A program made the position numbers and the translations under genes. Below are positions 34,903-46,073 of a stretch of DNA of 64,000 nucleotides, piece by piece (the first letter of the stretch is position 1; each line of letters starts with the position of its first letter). The DNA is from Caenorhabditis remanei. Its lineage: Eukaryota; Nematoda; Chromadorea; Rhabditida; Rhabditidae. The stretch covers positions 13,826,001-13,890,000 of the forward strand of contig NC_071332.1 of NCBI RefSeq assembly GCF_010183535.1, given 5' to 3'. The notes under the pieces were generated by a model. The model did no database searches. It was not told the DNA's origin and saw only the letters and a list, made by a program, of their open reading frames with translations.

Positions 34903-35236
34903 AAAAGTTCCGACAAGAATTTGCAGAGAAAAATTTGCGGGCTGAAACGCGAGACGGCACCCGGCGCGGATGAAATTCCAGCTGATTTTTTGACGGGCTA
35001 TATGAAAAAAAAAACAAATTCGTGCGTTTTAGTTAATCAAACATCAAAAATATGCAAATATCCAACATACAACGTTGAAAAAATCGATTAACATACGAGT
35101 TTATCTTGAAATGCAATCTTGCTCATTATAAAATCAACTGGAATTTCATCCGCGCCGCTTGCAGTTTAAGCTCCGCCCACCATCCCTTGCCGCACTTGCG
35201 TTTCAGCTCGTAAATTTTTTTTGAAAATCCTTGTTA
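34903..35236. repeat. MITE-like element with imperfect long inverted repeats
   Basis: Outer arms about 34903-34992 and 35138-35236 are imperfect reverse complements. The best part is GCGCGGATGAAATTCCAG against its complement CTGGAATTTCATCCGCGCC, and GCTGAAACGCGAG against CTTGCGTTTCAGC. The centre is A/T-rich. The left end (AAAAAAGTTCCGACA) matches the hairpin at 3175. No coding capacity; a non-autonomous DNA transposon is the likely nature. Confidence 0.7.
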
Positions 35237-35579
35237 GAATTTTATTTTTTCAGAGTAAATGTGTAATTCAGGCATTACCTGAGAGAGATCAGGTTACATG
35301 ATTGTCTGCGTTTGTTGGATTCTTCTTTATAAGTTATATAAACAAGTTCAGATACTTGTTCTTTGAGGACTGGAAGATGGGTATTTTTCCCAGGAAAAAA
35401 GATTGTTCGTTGAAAATAGCACTTTATTTAAGGAATGGTTAAAAGACACAAATGCAAGTCAACCCTTCCGAATGAAACATGAAAAAAAGTCGAGACCGAA
35501 GTAGAAAGTTCACACGATACCGACATGACCTGAAACTTCTTTCATTTGAAACAAATAGAGAAACAAACAGAATCTCACC

Positions 35580-36099
35580 CTACTTCCAAATAATAGCCAC
35601 TTCAGAACTGTTCTCCACAACAGTTTTCAACCTCTTCTCATACTCTTTCAGCTTCATTATTTCCTCTTTGTTTTCCTCCATTTCGCGAGCTTTCGAATAG
35701 AAAGAAGAGTTCTTCTTTACTTCACTCGCAGACTCCTTTGTTTCCGAATCCTTCTTTTCCGGGCCAATATTTCCAAAAATTACTTCCTTTAAAGCCATTA
35801 ACTTCATAACGTTCTCCGCGCTTTCTTTCTTTATCTGTTCACAAAATTTCAGAACTTTCTCCTCATCTTCCATGATTCCAATGAATCCATCACTTCTAAT
35901 TCTTACCTCCGACTTTGAATTCTTCATGATTTCTGAACTCAATTGCATAATAATTCTCATAAGAATGGGGTTTTTCAGCGCCTGAAAACTGAATAATTTT
36001 CAGGAAAAAAGAAGTTTCACAAACCATTTCTCTATCTTTTCCATTCAAACCAACCAACTCATATGTTGCATTCAATACAAGATCTTTGGGGGCATCCAT
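35580..36099 (-). CDS. unknown protein of the local array (158 residues)
   Basis: Two exons, 36099-36025 and 35981-35580. N-terminus MDAPKDLVLNATYELVGLNG, then KDREM at the intron and ALKNPILMRIIMQLSSEIM after it. This placement repeats in 30328-31040 and 33154-34087, so the three are likely paralogues. The rest is a long charged helix rich in Lys and Glu (SYSKAREMEENKEEI-like), without a membrane segment or cysteine pattern. It lies 315 nt downstream of the F-box-like gene 36414-38192 on the same strand. No function assigned. Confidence 0.7.
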
Positions 36100-36413
36100 G
36101 GCTTTCCTTCGATTCGAAAATCAATAAACTGAGAGTATGGAAAATAATTGAAATTTCGGGAAAAAATGAAGAGAGGCTCGTGTCAAGGAAACGTGTGTGC
36201 CTCAATTTTTATTATCTTTCTTATTTCCTTCTTATTGCTTTTTCTGTTTTGTCTAATCACAAAACGTCTTCACTTTTATTTATAAATTATCTTCTTGAAG
36301 TGCATATGAAAATTATGAAAATCTAAATAAAGCATTTTATTCAAATAATGGAACGAATAGAAGTGTTCATGCGAATAATTTAATAGAAAGATAACGAGTA
36401 GAATTAAAGTCCA

Positions 36414-38192
36414 TCATTTTTCACTTTTCTCAGATTGCAGCTTTCCTGAAGTTTCAGATTCAGTTGAATCTGAATCCCTCTTTTTCGCAGCTTTTTTTAT
36501 CTGCTTCTTATTTTTCAGCTTCTCTCTATTTCTTTGACTTCTCTTCTTGTTCTTTTCAGCTCTTCTCAGAGCTTTCGAATCCAATTCCTCCTCTTTATCA
36601 TGTTTCAAGGCGGAAGAAGATGCAGAATCGGAAGAGCTCGAGATTTTTGTTTGTGAGAATTCCGTGATAATCTCATCCAAATTCTGAAAAATTCAAATCT
36701 GCAAATAACTCTGACACTAATTCTTACCTTATCCGAGTTAGAGGTCCTGAATCCCCATGCCTTCTGAATAACATGCTTTTGAACATTCTCCTTTTTTTGT
36801 TTCTTATCATTATTTTCAAACTCCTGTCTCATAGTTTCACATTTCAATTTTAAAAATTCCGCCTCATCCTCATCATCTGGTTTTTCAACAATTCCGAGCC
36901 ATTCCGGTTCATCCAGAACGCGGCGACCGATATTTTGATAGTACCAGTACTCGAAGGGATCTGAACACTTCTTGCAGAGCCAACGGAGACCGCATTTCTC
37001 ATTCTGAAACGACGAAATGAATACTGAGATTATTGTTGTTGACAACAAACCTTGAAGTAATCTATGAATAACTTCTCGTATTCTTTTTTGACAGCATGGC
37101 ACCAGAATCCACATTCAGACTTACAGTAGCGGAAGACAACGTTGATATTTCGATGCAATTGTCTTTTTCCTGTTACTTTATCATTCACTCTGAAAACGAG
37201 ATACTATCCTGAAAGCAAGATTTTCAGAACCAACTTGGTTGCGGGGAAATTCTGTGCATCAAAAAGACACAAGTCATCCATCTCGGCGAAACGAGCAGTT
37301 GTCACACAATCTTTTGTCGAGATTTGAGCAATCTGTGCTAGGAAACCGGGTGTTTCACCACGACGATCAGACATCCAGATGGCGGAATCATCTAGAAATA
37401 AACAAGACTTTCAGAAACTACTCCTAGAAAAGACTCACGGAACGGAACAGTTCTCGAGAACAAATCAGTTCTATCGAAGAACTTTCTCGGTGTCAGACAT
37501 TCCGGATCAACTTCCAATCGGAGACTCTCGATTCTCTCCAATATTTCCCAATCGCAGATCAAACTCATCACTTTTCGCATATCCAGCTGCGTCGTATCAT
37601 CCATTACCAACTTTTTGATTCGAAACTTGCAAGCACGGAAATGATTAAGGATGTTGATAGTTTCCCAACTGATTCCACATGAATCCTTTTCATTGAAATA
37701 CTCCAAATCCCATTCGAAAGTTTCGATGAGACTATGGGGATTCCGATTGAAAAATTGTCTCAGGAGGAACGCACCCGTTTTGTGTGGATCTTCAGAAGGG
37801 AGAAACTTGATAGTAGCCTCTTTTGGGTCATAGCTATTCTGGGTTCTAAGAAGAAAAAAAGATTTTCTGATTGACCGAACATCTCAAAATCTCTTACCTG
37901 TAGACCAAAGTTCCTCCTTCCTTTTTCACAAATTCCAATCTATAAAACTGGCCGATTCCCGTATGAATCACAACCAGGCATTTGTCTTCTTTTATACCGA
38001 ATCTGACACGTGGAACGTACAACTCCATCGACTTAATGATGTCCATTTCACAATGACAAGTAAGACTCATGGCATTTCTGATAGATTTTATAGGATTTTA
38101 TAAATTAAGTTCAATTACCTGCTGATAAAATCCAGCTTTTTGTAAGCTTCTTGTTTCACTTCGGGTGGGAGAGCAGACCATTCAACAGCCAT
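36414..38192 (-). CDS. F-box-like protein with Cys module, AWGF motif and Lys-rich tail
   Basis: 500 residues, exons 38192-38119, 38077-37898, 37845-37439, 37391-37235, 37189-37051, 37003-36728 and 36683-36414. Residues about 4-40 look like an F-box (WSALPPEVKQEAYKKLDFISR...MSLTCH). Next come VPRVRFGIKEDKCLVVIHTG and an FTH-like leucine-patterned middle. The cysteine module spans exons 5 and 6: YCKSECGFWCHAV, then NEKCGLRWLCKKCSDPFEYWYY. KAWGF follows, and the last exon carries the basic block AEKNKKRSQRNREKLKNKK. Relatives: 41004, 42663, 46074 and 48049 genes. An F-box implies an SCF ubiquitin-ligase adaptor; the cysteines suggest metal binding. Both are inference. Confidence 0.8.
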
Positions 38193-38583
38193 TTTTGAAA
38201 TGATTCAGAACTATTGACTGAAGTGAACGACGAATTTTTCGAGGAGAGAAAGAGAGACGACGTGGCAAAATGCTGATGACTTTCTCGGAAATTTCCACGA
38301 CGCAGTTTGAACTTTTTACGTGGACTTTTCACGTGGAAGTGTGTATCCGAATTTTTCACGTTTTTATTCAATTCTTTGTTTCAAGGTTTTGAGCCGTCTC
38401 AATAATCGCAAAACGCCATATTCGTCATAATTGTAGAAAATTCAGTTTCTTATAGTTTGAGTTAAAAACGTGAATAATCAACACAAAGTTCACTTTTTGA
38501 TATAGAATTGGAGAAGAGTATGATGATGCTTTCGAGCATTCGAAACTGATTATCTACACTGTACAGTGCACAGTGCACTGTTG
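38193..38583. other. intergenic spacer with a short palindrome cluster
   Basis: No gene. Near its right end (about 38556-38580) CACTGTACAGTGCACAGTG forms overlapping palindromes just past the stop of the next gene. Confidence 0.5.
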
Positions 38584-39053
38584 CTACAAGAACTGAGGGC
38601 AGAAATAAACATGACTTTCATTTATGAAATCACCCAAACACATAAATGAACATCCACAGCAAGCTAGGAATAATTTGAAAAGAAAAGGGATGACGTAGAA
38701 GATAAAATACAAGACGAGAAGACAGAAGTTGGCGAGCAATGGTTTTTCCTGAAAAACAAGATGATTGAACATTTCATAACCACATCTCGCCTACCGTTCC
38801 ATCTCTCGGAATATTGAAGAATTCTGCAAATTTACGAAGAAAGAGAGCGGCGTATTCGTCCACTATATCTCCATCATCATTCTCCCAGTCTGCTGTATCC
38901 AGACGCAACATTCTGCTATATTGAGAAGCTCTCATTTTTCGCCGTTTGATCATTTGTGGTCTAAATGATACAATTGTTTCGATGATTTCAGTCGTGTTCG
39001 ACTCTCAACAATTGTTCAAAGACTTACCGATAGTTATTCTTGGTTCTCGGCAT
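38584..39053 (-). CDS. small tail-anchored membrane protein
   Basis: 118 residues, exons 39053-39028, 38960-38795 and 38748-38584. A basic N-terminus (MPRTKNNYRPQMIKRRKMR), an acidic stretch (ENDDGDIVDEY), then one long hydrophobic segment (FCLLVLYFIFYVIPFLFKLF) followed by a cysteine-rich LACCGCSFMC and a short tail. TTTCAG lies about 10 nt before the ATG, acceptor-like for trans-splicing. It is 146 nt downstream of the next array gene. Unknown family; the CC-C cluster after the membrane segment could be palmitoylated. Confidence 0.7.
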
Positions 39054-39198
39054 TGTAAACTGCTGAAATAGTTCTTGCAGCAAGATAAATAAAGTTGCTA
39101 GTGACACATGTCAAAAATGCAAAAAATTGAGAACAAGCGATTAAACAAACGTGTTTATTTAAAAATGTTTACATCATGCATCATAATCTCTTGAAAAA

Positions 39199-39820
39199 TT
39201 AATTTAAATAACGCTTGACGACTCTATAGCATAATGGGTAGAGAAAATAAAAGATGACTGCAACAAGGACAGGAACAACTATAAAAACACAGAAACAAGA
39301 CCATCTGCTGTTTGTTCTGACTGTCTTCTTGCCGTTCTGCACAGCCATTGTGAAGATTGGATAGCTGGGAACTATCATTGGTTTCTTATTTTGGACATCT
39401 ACGATTATAGGAATTCCACGTTCGGCACGGTATTTCATAGTTGCGTATGCGAGGATATCATGGACAAACGGAGTTGGTTTCATAGGTGGGAATTTCTGAA
39501 AACAAGTTCAAGTGGCATTGGATTCTGAAGACTCTTTTTTCTACATGATTTCCTCGATCACCAGCCTTTGCAGTCTTCTTTTTCTCCTCTTTTTTGATTC
39601 CCTCATCGTCAAAAATAATTGCATCTCTGAGTTGTGGGTACTTTCCGAGCTCTTTCTTTATTTTCTCAGTCGGACTGTGTATCAATATTTTTCCATCATC
39701 AGTCACACTGCTATAAGAGTACATTCCATTTTCTATCGAACCGAATACGAGCATTTGTCTTCTGGAAAACACAAACGGTTCCTTTTGTTTGAAACTTCAA
39801 AACCTACTTTTGAGCCATTT
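39199..39820 (-). CDS. small tail-anchored protein, pair member A
   Basis: 174 residues: exons 39820-39810, 39761-39545 and 39495-39199. It begins with an 11-nt first exon, MAQK, then RQMLVFGSIENG and TDDGKILIHSPTEKI, Lys-rich centre, and ends in one hydrophobic segment (CFCVFIVVPVLVAVIFYFLY) with a basic tail. The block KR-(M/V)-L, then T-(D/E)-DGKI-(L/M)-IH, and QxRD is shared with 40009-40851, as is the tiny first exon, so the two are paralogues. ATTCAG lies just before the start. Function unknown. Confidence 0.72.
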
Positions 39821-40008
39821 TTCTTTGTTCTGCTGAATTTAAATATAGAAACTGAATTCAATGTTTTCAGAACCGCTTGGAAACATTTTCCACGTGGAAT
39901 CCAAACAGAAGGGACAGGTTGAAACTCAGACTGTCACGTTTCTATCTGAATCTCTAAAACATTTTCTATTTTATAAATACAAGTTTTATCTTCCAAATAT
40001 CTATAATT

Positions 40009-40851
40009 TTACATGACAAGTTGTTTGAAGAACAAGATGATAGCATCGAAAAGAGGGGAGCCGACATAACAAATGAGTGGAACATAGATGGGAGCAAGGA
40101 CAAAAAGATAGAAGTAGACTTGTTTCCAGTTGATTTCGGAAGAGTTTGGAATACATTTTTTCTGGATTAGATTGGGAAGCATTCGCTCAAACGCTTCCTT
40201 CTCAGCTTGGGCTGAAATTTCGGAAGCAGTTGGAATGGGATCTGACTCCTTCTCCGCGTGATTTTTCTCAACTGAAATCAGATTTTTGGGCTTCGGGGTA
40301 ATCTCAACAATTGGATCTTCTGATTTCAGTGGAACTGGTGTTTTCTTTGTGTTCGTCTTCTTTTTGGGAGCTGCTGGAACAGTCTTCTTTGGTTCCGGAG
40401 ACTGTTTTCGATAAGCTGGAGTCGGAGGCGATCTGGCGTTTTTCCCTTTCCCTTGAGCAAAGTTGCGTCTCTCTTCAGCTCTGCGGATTGCTGCCGTCAT
40501 GATATCCGGAACAGTCAGAATTCCATTGTTGTTGACTTTCTAAAAGAAAAAATAATTAGTCAAGAGCATACAATATTCCAGGTCACGTACCGATCTATTC
40601 TTACTCTTCTTCAATTTCTCCTCCACTTCATAAACGAAAATATCCCTGAATTGTCCATAAGCCTTGAAGACTCTTATTTTCTGTGGATCCGTCTCGTGAA
40701 TCATTATTTTCCCATCTTCCGTCGCACTAGCCCAGCAACAGGCACCAAAATCGCCGGGACCAAGTTGGAGCAGTACTCGTCTGAAAGAGTTTACAAAAAT
40801 ATACGTAGCAAGAAGAATAAAAATAGATACTCACTTCTCTTCGATAACCAT
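40009..40851 (-). CDS. small tail-anchored protein, pair member B
   Basis: 245 residues, exons 40851-40835 (17 nt), 40780-40591 and 40539-40009. Opening MVIEEKRVLLQLGPGD, then TEDGKIMIHETDPQKI and QFRDIFVYE as in 39199-39820. A long Pro/Lys/Ser-rich disordered centre (PKKTVPAAPKKKTNTKK) is extra. The C-terminal membrane stretch is VYFYLFVLAPIYVPLICYVG, followed by a second weaker hydrophobic part (AIILFFKQLVM). 153 nt separate its start from the stop of 41004-42514. Unknown function. Confidence 0.72.
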
Positions 40852-41003
40852 TCCTCTTCGTTTTCTAGTTCTACAGACGAAAAAACGAGAACGAATGAGT
40901 TTTCGAATTAATATTTGATGATTGCCACGTTTTCTTGTGTTGTTTATAACATGAGCATCAAAACTGTATACCAAAGGTCACGTGAAATAAATTGTTGAAA
41001 AAT

Positions 41004-42514
41004 TTATTGGAAATCAAGCGGAAAGATAGAAAAAAAGAGAAAGAACAACATAGAGAGAAGAATTGGAAACACTATTGACAACACCAATTTCAACAGTTTT
41101 TTACTTTTTTGATCTCCTGAATCCACCGTCTTCATCTCATCGTTATCTGTTGGTTCCTTCATCAGCTCCTCCCTTATTTTTTCTCTCAATGTCCGCACGG
41201 TTCTCAAAAATCCTGACATTTCCTTCTTGTTCGTCGGTCGATATCCGATATCAGTCCACTGTGGCTCATGGTAGACACGACGAGGCAGATTACGGTAGAA
41301 CCAATAGTCAAAAGGGTCAGAGCATTTCTTGCAAAACCAACGAAGACCGCAAGTTTCATTCTGAAAAGAATGTTGATGTGAGAAGACTCTCTCCCCATGT
41401 TACATTTACCTTGAAATACTCCAAATAATTCTCTTCTCGATCCATTTTGACCATGTGAATCCAAAGTCCACATTCCGATTTATTCCAACGGAGCACAAGA
41501 TTCAAGTTAGGCGCTTCCACTCGTTTCAGTTCAACTTTACGGTTGAGTCTATAAAGAAATAATGGACAAAAAGACACACAGGCAGACGCTTACTTTGTAC
41601 TCTTCGTCTTCTCAACCTCCCACAGTCGAACATCTCGTTTATCCAACAGACGACACGTGGCAACTCCATCGACTTTCCAAGCCTTCTGCATCAACATATT
41701 TGTGTCTTCTTTACAAGGTCCAGACATGAACATTTGGGTTTCAGCTGAGCAGAAAAATTACAGTTTAGTTAAAGAAGATACCTCTGTTCTCTCAACTCAC
41801 AAAGCGTCATTTCACCACAAATTTCAGTCGTATCGAACACTTTCCGAGGGGTTATGTAGTTAGTTTCAAAGAAGATTCCTTCCATAGCGACCTCTGTGAG
41901 AACAGAAAAATCAATTATGAATTGATGGAAGTATGATTCAATTTGAGAATGAGTGGAGGAGTTGGTGATGAACTTTTTGGCACGAAATACGGTTCCCGGT
42001 CTCTTATCTTTTGACCCCAATACTTTTGTCATCTCTTTAAAAATCTTCATCTGTTCTTGAGGATCTGGATCCGAGAATTCGATTTCCAGAGCCCCGATAA
42101 GTATAGACTGGTCGATAATGACACTCTTGAGTATAGCAGATGCAAAACGGATTGGGGAGACATCATTGACTTTTGCAGATACAGTATCCTCTTGGTTATA
42201 ACTATTCTCTGATCTGAAACTATCAGAATTATGAAACCTGAATTATAATGTGTCTACCTGTGAACAACAACTCCGCCGCATCCTCTCACAAACTCCATTC
42301 TCAGAAATCTCTGGACTCCTGTATAAATCACAACAAGACATCTATCCAAGTCCTTGAATGAAAATCTGGCACGTGGTACATAAGAGTTTGAGGAGGAGTT
42401 TCTGGAAATGAACACTTCGGATAATTTGCAAAATTAATGTAAGCAATACCTGACAATCGAGTCAGCTTCTTGAAGAAGATCCAACTGCGACTTGATGGGA
42501 ATTTCATTCGACAT
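41004..42514 (-). CDS. Cys-module protein of the F-box-like array with transmembrane tail
   Basis: 422 residues, exons 42514-42450, 42401-42258, 42213-41801, 41744-41594, 41548-41410, 41360-41004. The N-terminus (MSNEIPIKSQLDLLQEADSIV) is too short and diverged to be an F-box. Then YVPRARFSFKDLDRCLVVIYTG, SENSYN and FTH-like region, and the cysteine module KSECGLWIHMV plus NETCGLRWFCKKCSDPFDYWFY, with LPRRVYHEPQW. Instead of the SWGF motif it ends in a charged helix and a C-terminal hydrophobic segment (LVLSIVFPILLSMLFFLFF), placing it in a membrane by its tail. AACAG directly precedes the ATG. It lies 149 nt after 42663-45754. Confidence 0.78.
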
Positions 42515-42662
42515 GCTGTTTAGTCAATGAAAAATTAAGACGAATAGTTTATATAAGTGGCTTCATTTAATCGAAACAAATCTCAATTAGAAAAAAAACA
42601 GTGTTCGTGGGAGGGCACGTGTAAAACACGGAAGAAAACCATTGGTATCAACTAGCAAATGA

Positions 42663-45600
42663 TCAATAAACAAACGAGTAGAACATGTAAAAGAACATAA
42701 TAGAGAACAAGATAACATCGATGAAGTGGTAAACGTTTTTAGAAAACTCGCTTGAAGCCTCCACTCGTAATTCGCAAATTGTTTCAGAACTTTTCTCCTC
42801 CACTTCGACTTCTTGCTCCACTTCCTCAACTTCAGAGGGTTCACCTGATTCCTCGGATTCAGAAGACCTCTCCACATTCTCCACCATTTTTCGAAATCCC
42901 CACGATTTCACTTGATTCTTCTCATCCGGTATGGACAACTTCTCCTCAGCTACTATATCTTTTATTAGTTTTCCAGCGCATCCAGCCAAATATTCCACAC
43001 TAGGTCTAACTTCTTCTGTTTGACACAATACAACATCACACCATTCTGGTTCGTAGTATAATCGACGTGGCAGAGTACGGTAGAACCAGTAGTCGAATGG
43101 ATCACAACACTTCTTGCAAAGAGTTTCAAGGCCGCAAGTTTCAGTCTGAAAGAGTTCGGTACAAAAAATAACTTGTACAGTGTGCTACCTTGAAATATTC
43201 GAGATACTCGGCCTCATTTTCAGCTTTGACCATATTCATCCAGAAACCACACGACGACTGATTCATACGAAGAACTAGATTCTCCTCCTTATTTACGCAA
43301 CGACTCATCTTCACATGTTCATTAAGCCTATAAAATAATTAAATTAATAGACAATTTTCTCTGTATGCAACTATGCAAATATCTTTTTTACACAATCAGT
43401 ACCACTAACATTTCATTAGAAACCACTTCGAATCCACCAGCAGGAAATTTGTAAGGCTTGCTGAAGCGCATTGATGTGAATCCAACATCATAAGCGTTTT
43501 CGAACCATTTCATTCTTCCAAGGACATCATCTCCCACCCATTTTAACATATTATGTGCCGTTCTGGCTAAAAAAGTTGAGTTAATACAACAAAATTATTA
43601 ATATAAATCAGTATAGACTCACTGTTTCTCAAGTTCATCTCATCTTGAATACAGACTTTAGTCACCAACACTTCTGGGACGAGATGGTCGGCTCCGATCA
43701 GAATTTCATCAACTCTAGCTTCCTTTCTTACAGTATTGTCACCAAATAAACCCACGAAGAATCCTTGAATTTCCCGAGACATATTAGGACTGAAAACGAG
43801 TCTCTTCACACGGAACGATCTTTTTTCTCCTATTTCTTTCCACAGACGTTTCAAAATTTGAGAAGTCAACTCAATATGAATCAACTCGTCTTTTCCAAAA
43901 AACTCGATTTCCATAGTTCCGAGAAGGACTGATTTGTGAAGGAAAAGACTCTTGAGAATTGAAATCGACAGTGGCAACAAGGCGGTCTTTGGAATTTGTT
44001 TGATGTCAGCTTCTTTCAGATTATAACTGTTTTCTAGCCTAAAAATTCTAAAACTGCATTATCAAAAAATATAGATCAGACGCACTTATAGATCGCCACT
44101 CCGCCCTTTCCTCTTCTAAGCTCCAATCTCAAAAACGTTTCAATGCCAATATAAACCATTAGCATACACTTGTCCTCCTTGATTGAAAGTCTAACTCGTG
44201 GCACATGAAAATGAGACGAGTCGACAGCAACACGATCTCTACGAGAGACAGTTCTCATGGCATGCCTGAAAATGATAAACCGTTTTGAATATGTAAATAT
44301 CCGCACCAACCTGCTCATTAGATCCAATTTCTTGATAACTTCGTGTTTCAGTTCCAATGGTAAACGTGTCCAGCAGTTTCTAGGAAGATTCTGAAAAACA
44401 AGTAGGATTAAAACATGAGAAGTTACAAAAAATGAAACCTGCTCCTCCCAAATTCTTTGTTTTTCCTCTTCCAACTCTTTCTGCTTCTCCTTTTCTTCTT
44501 TCTCAACTTTTGCCTTCACTACTTCTAACTCTTTCTCATATTTCAGAAGTTTTTCTTTTGATTCTGGACGATCGACGACATCACACCATTCTGTTTCATG
44601 ATAGACACGACGTGGTAGGTTATGATAAAACCAATACTCAAATGGATCAGAGCATTCCTTGCAGAACCAACGGAGACCGCAGGTTTCTTTCTGAAATATT
44701 ATAAAGTTGTTAATGTAACAGAAAAAAACAACGATACCTTGAAATACTCTTCATACTTTTTCTCATTCTCCAGACTCAAACAATGAAACCATACTCCACA
44801 CGCAGACTTATTCATACGAGTTACTTGATTCCTCTCCTTATTGACAAATCTTTTCAATTCCACTTTCTCGTTGAGTCTGAAACATGTTGTAAATTGGGTT
44901 AATACCTATTCAATCTTTCAATTTACCTTCTAATCGGGAACTTTTGATCATCAAAAACACATGATCCATATTTTTGTGAAAAGCGTAAAGTGGCAAAACA
45001 TTCGGTTTCTTCTGCCAGTTTGTACAGAAGCGAAACCCCTTCTGAGCCATAGCATGTGATCATAGAGTTACCTGAAATCAAACTTACCCTTCACTATTGA
45101 CAGTATCTCCACTTACGATACATATCTCCATTGTTCGTTAACTCGAAAACGCTGTCAAAAGCTTGTATTGGGAAAGCTGCCTTCGAATGAATAACCAATT
45201 TCTCCGCATTCGTGTCTCCAATTCCACCATCAAATTGAAAAAGTAGAGCTAATGCGTATGCAGCAACATTTTCATGTACAACACTATTAGTCACTAGTTT
45301 CTTGATGAGAAGTTTCGAATCAGGCCCATCGATTAATTTCAGATGACGTTCAATATCCTCTACAATTTTTTCTTGTTTCATCTCGTCTCTTTCAGAAAAT
45401 TCGAGCTCGAAAGTTCCAATTATCGTTGGATCGTTGATATAGTGTTTGAGAATAGCAGAAGTTCCAAAAAGAATCGAAGAAAATGAGTCTTCATCGGATG
45501 GAATAGAAAAATGTTGAGGTTTAACATTTCTCCGATCGTATGTGTTTCTCATTCTGAATTATTATGGATAACAATATTTCATGTTGCAAAAGTACTCACT

Positions 45601-45754
45601 GATAGATGTTCGCGGTTCCAGATGAAGTTTGTATAATCTCAAACCTCTCAAAATCGTCGACATCTATGTAAACCACAATCAAGCATTTGTCTTCTTTAAC
45701 AGCAAGTCTGATACGTGGAACAAATTTCTTCGGTAAACCACTCGATTTCAACAT
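42663..45754 (-). CDS. double-unit fusion protein: two Cys-module units, one F-box, membrane tail
   Basis: 860 residues in eleven exons: 45754-45600, 45553-45117, 45071-44927, 44876-44738, 44690-44439, 44390-44311, 44265-44086, 44038-43623, 43566-43410, 43327-43189, 43145-42663. Unit 1 (exons 1-5) has VPRIRLAVKEDK, an FTH-like middle, KSACGVWFH and KETCGLRWFCKECSDPF, then a Glu/Lys coiled coil. No stop follows: exon 5 runs into unit 2 (exons 6-11), starting with an F-box-like LPLELKHEVIKKLDLMSR that has no Met of its own. Unit 2 repeats the plan (QSSCGFW, TETCGLETLCKKCCDPF, KSWGF) and ends in a membrane segment (FIDVILFSIMFFYMFY). Even without splicing the joining introns, the frame stays open. 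Two ancestral neighbours seem to have merged. Confidence 0.78.
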
Positions 45755-46073
45755 TGTCAGTGAGCTGCTGGGAAAAACTGAAACTGAATTTTCTCCCTTT
45801 CTTACGTGGAACTGGTTTAGAAAACCAACGTGGAATATTTCAAAAGCTCCACGTAAACATTTGACACGTGGTTTGAGATAAAGCAACTACGTAAGTTCAC
45901 GTTATATTGAAAATAGTTTTTTTTTTTGAATTCACAAAACTAGATGTCCCAAAAGAGAAACTTCATACAAATGGGATCACTTGAAATGGGAACAATACGA
46001 TAAAACAGACGTAGGAATTAAACAGAACATTGACTTGTTCACTAAAACTAGAACAGTAGACATTATAAAAACA
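45755..46073. other. intergenic spacer
   Basis: About 320 nt, no gene. It could hide a missing F-box exon for unit 1 of the fusion gene, but none was identified; CCCAG at about 45770 is acceptor-like. Confidence 0.4.
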
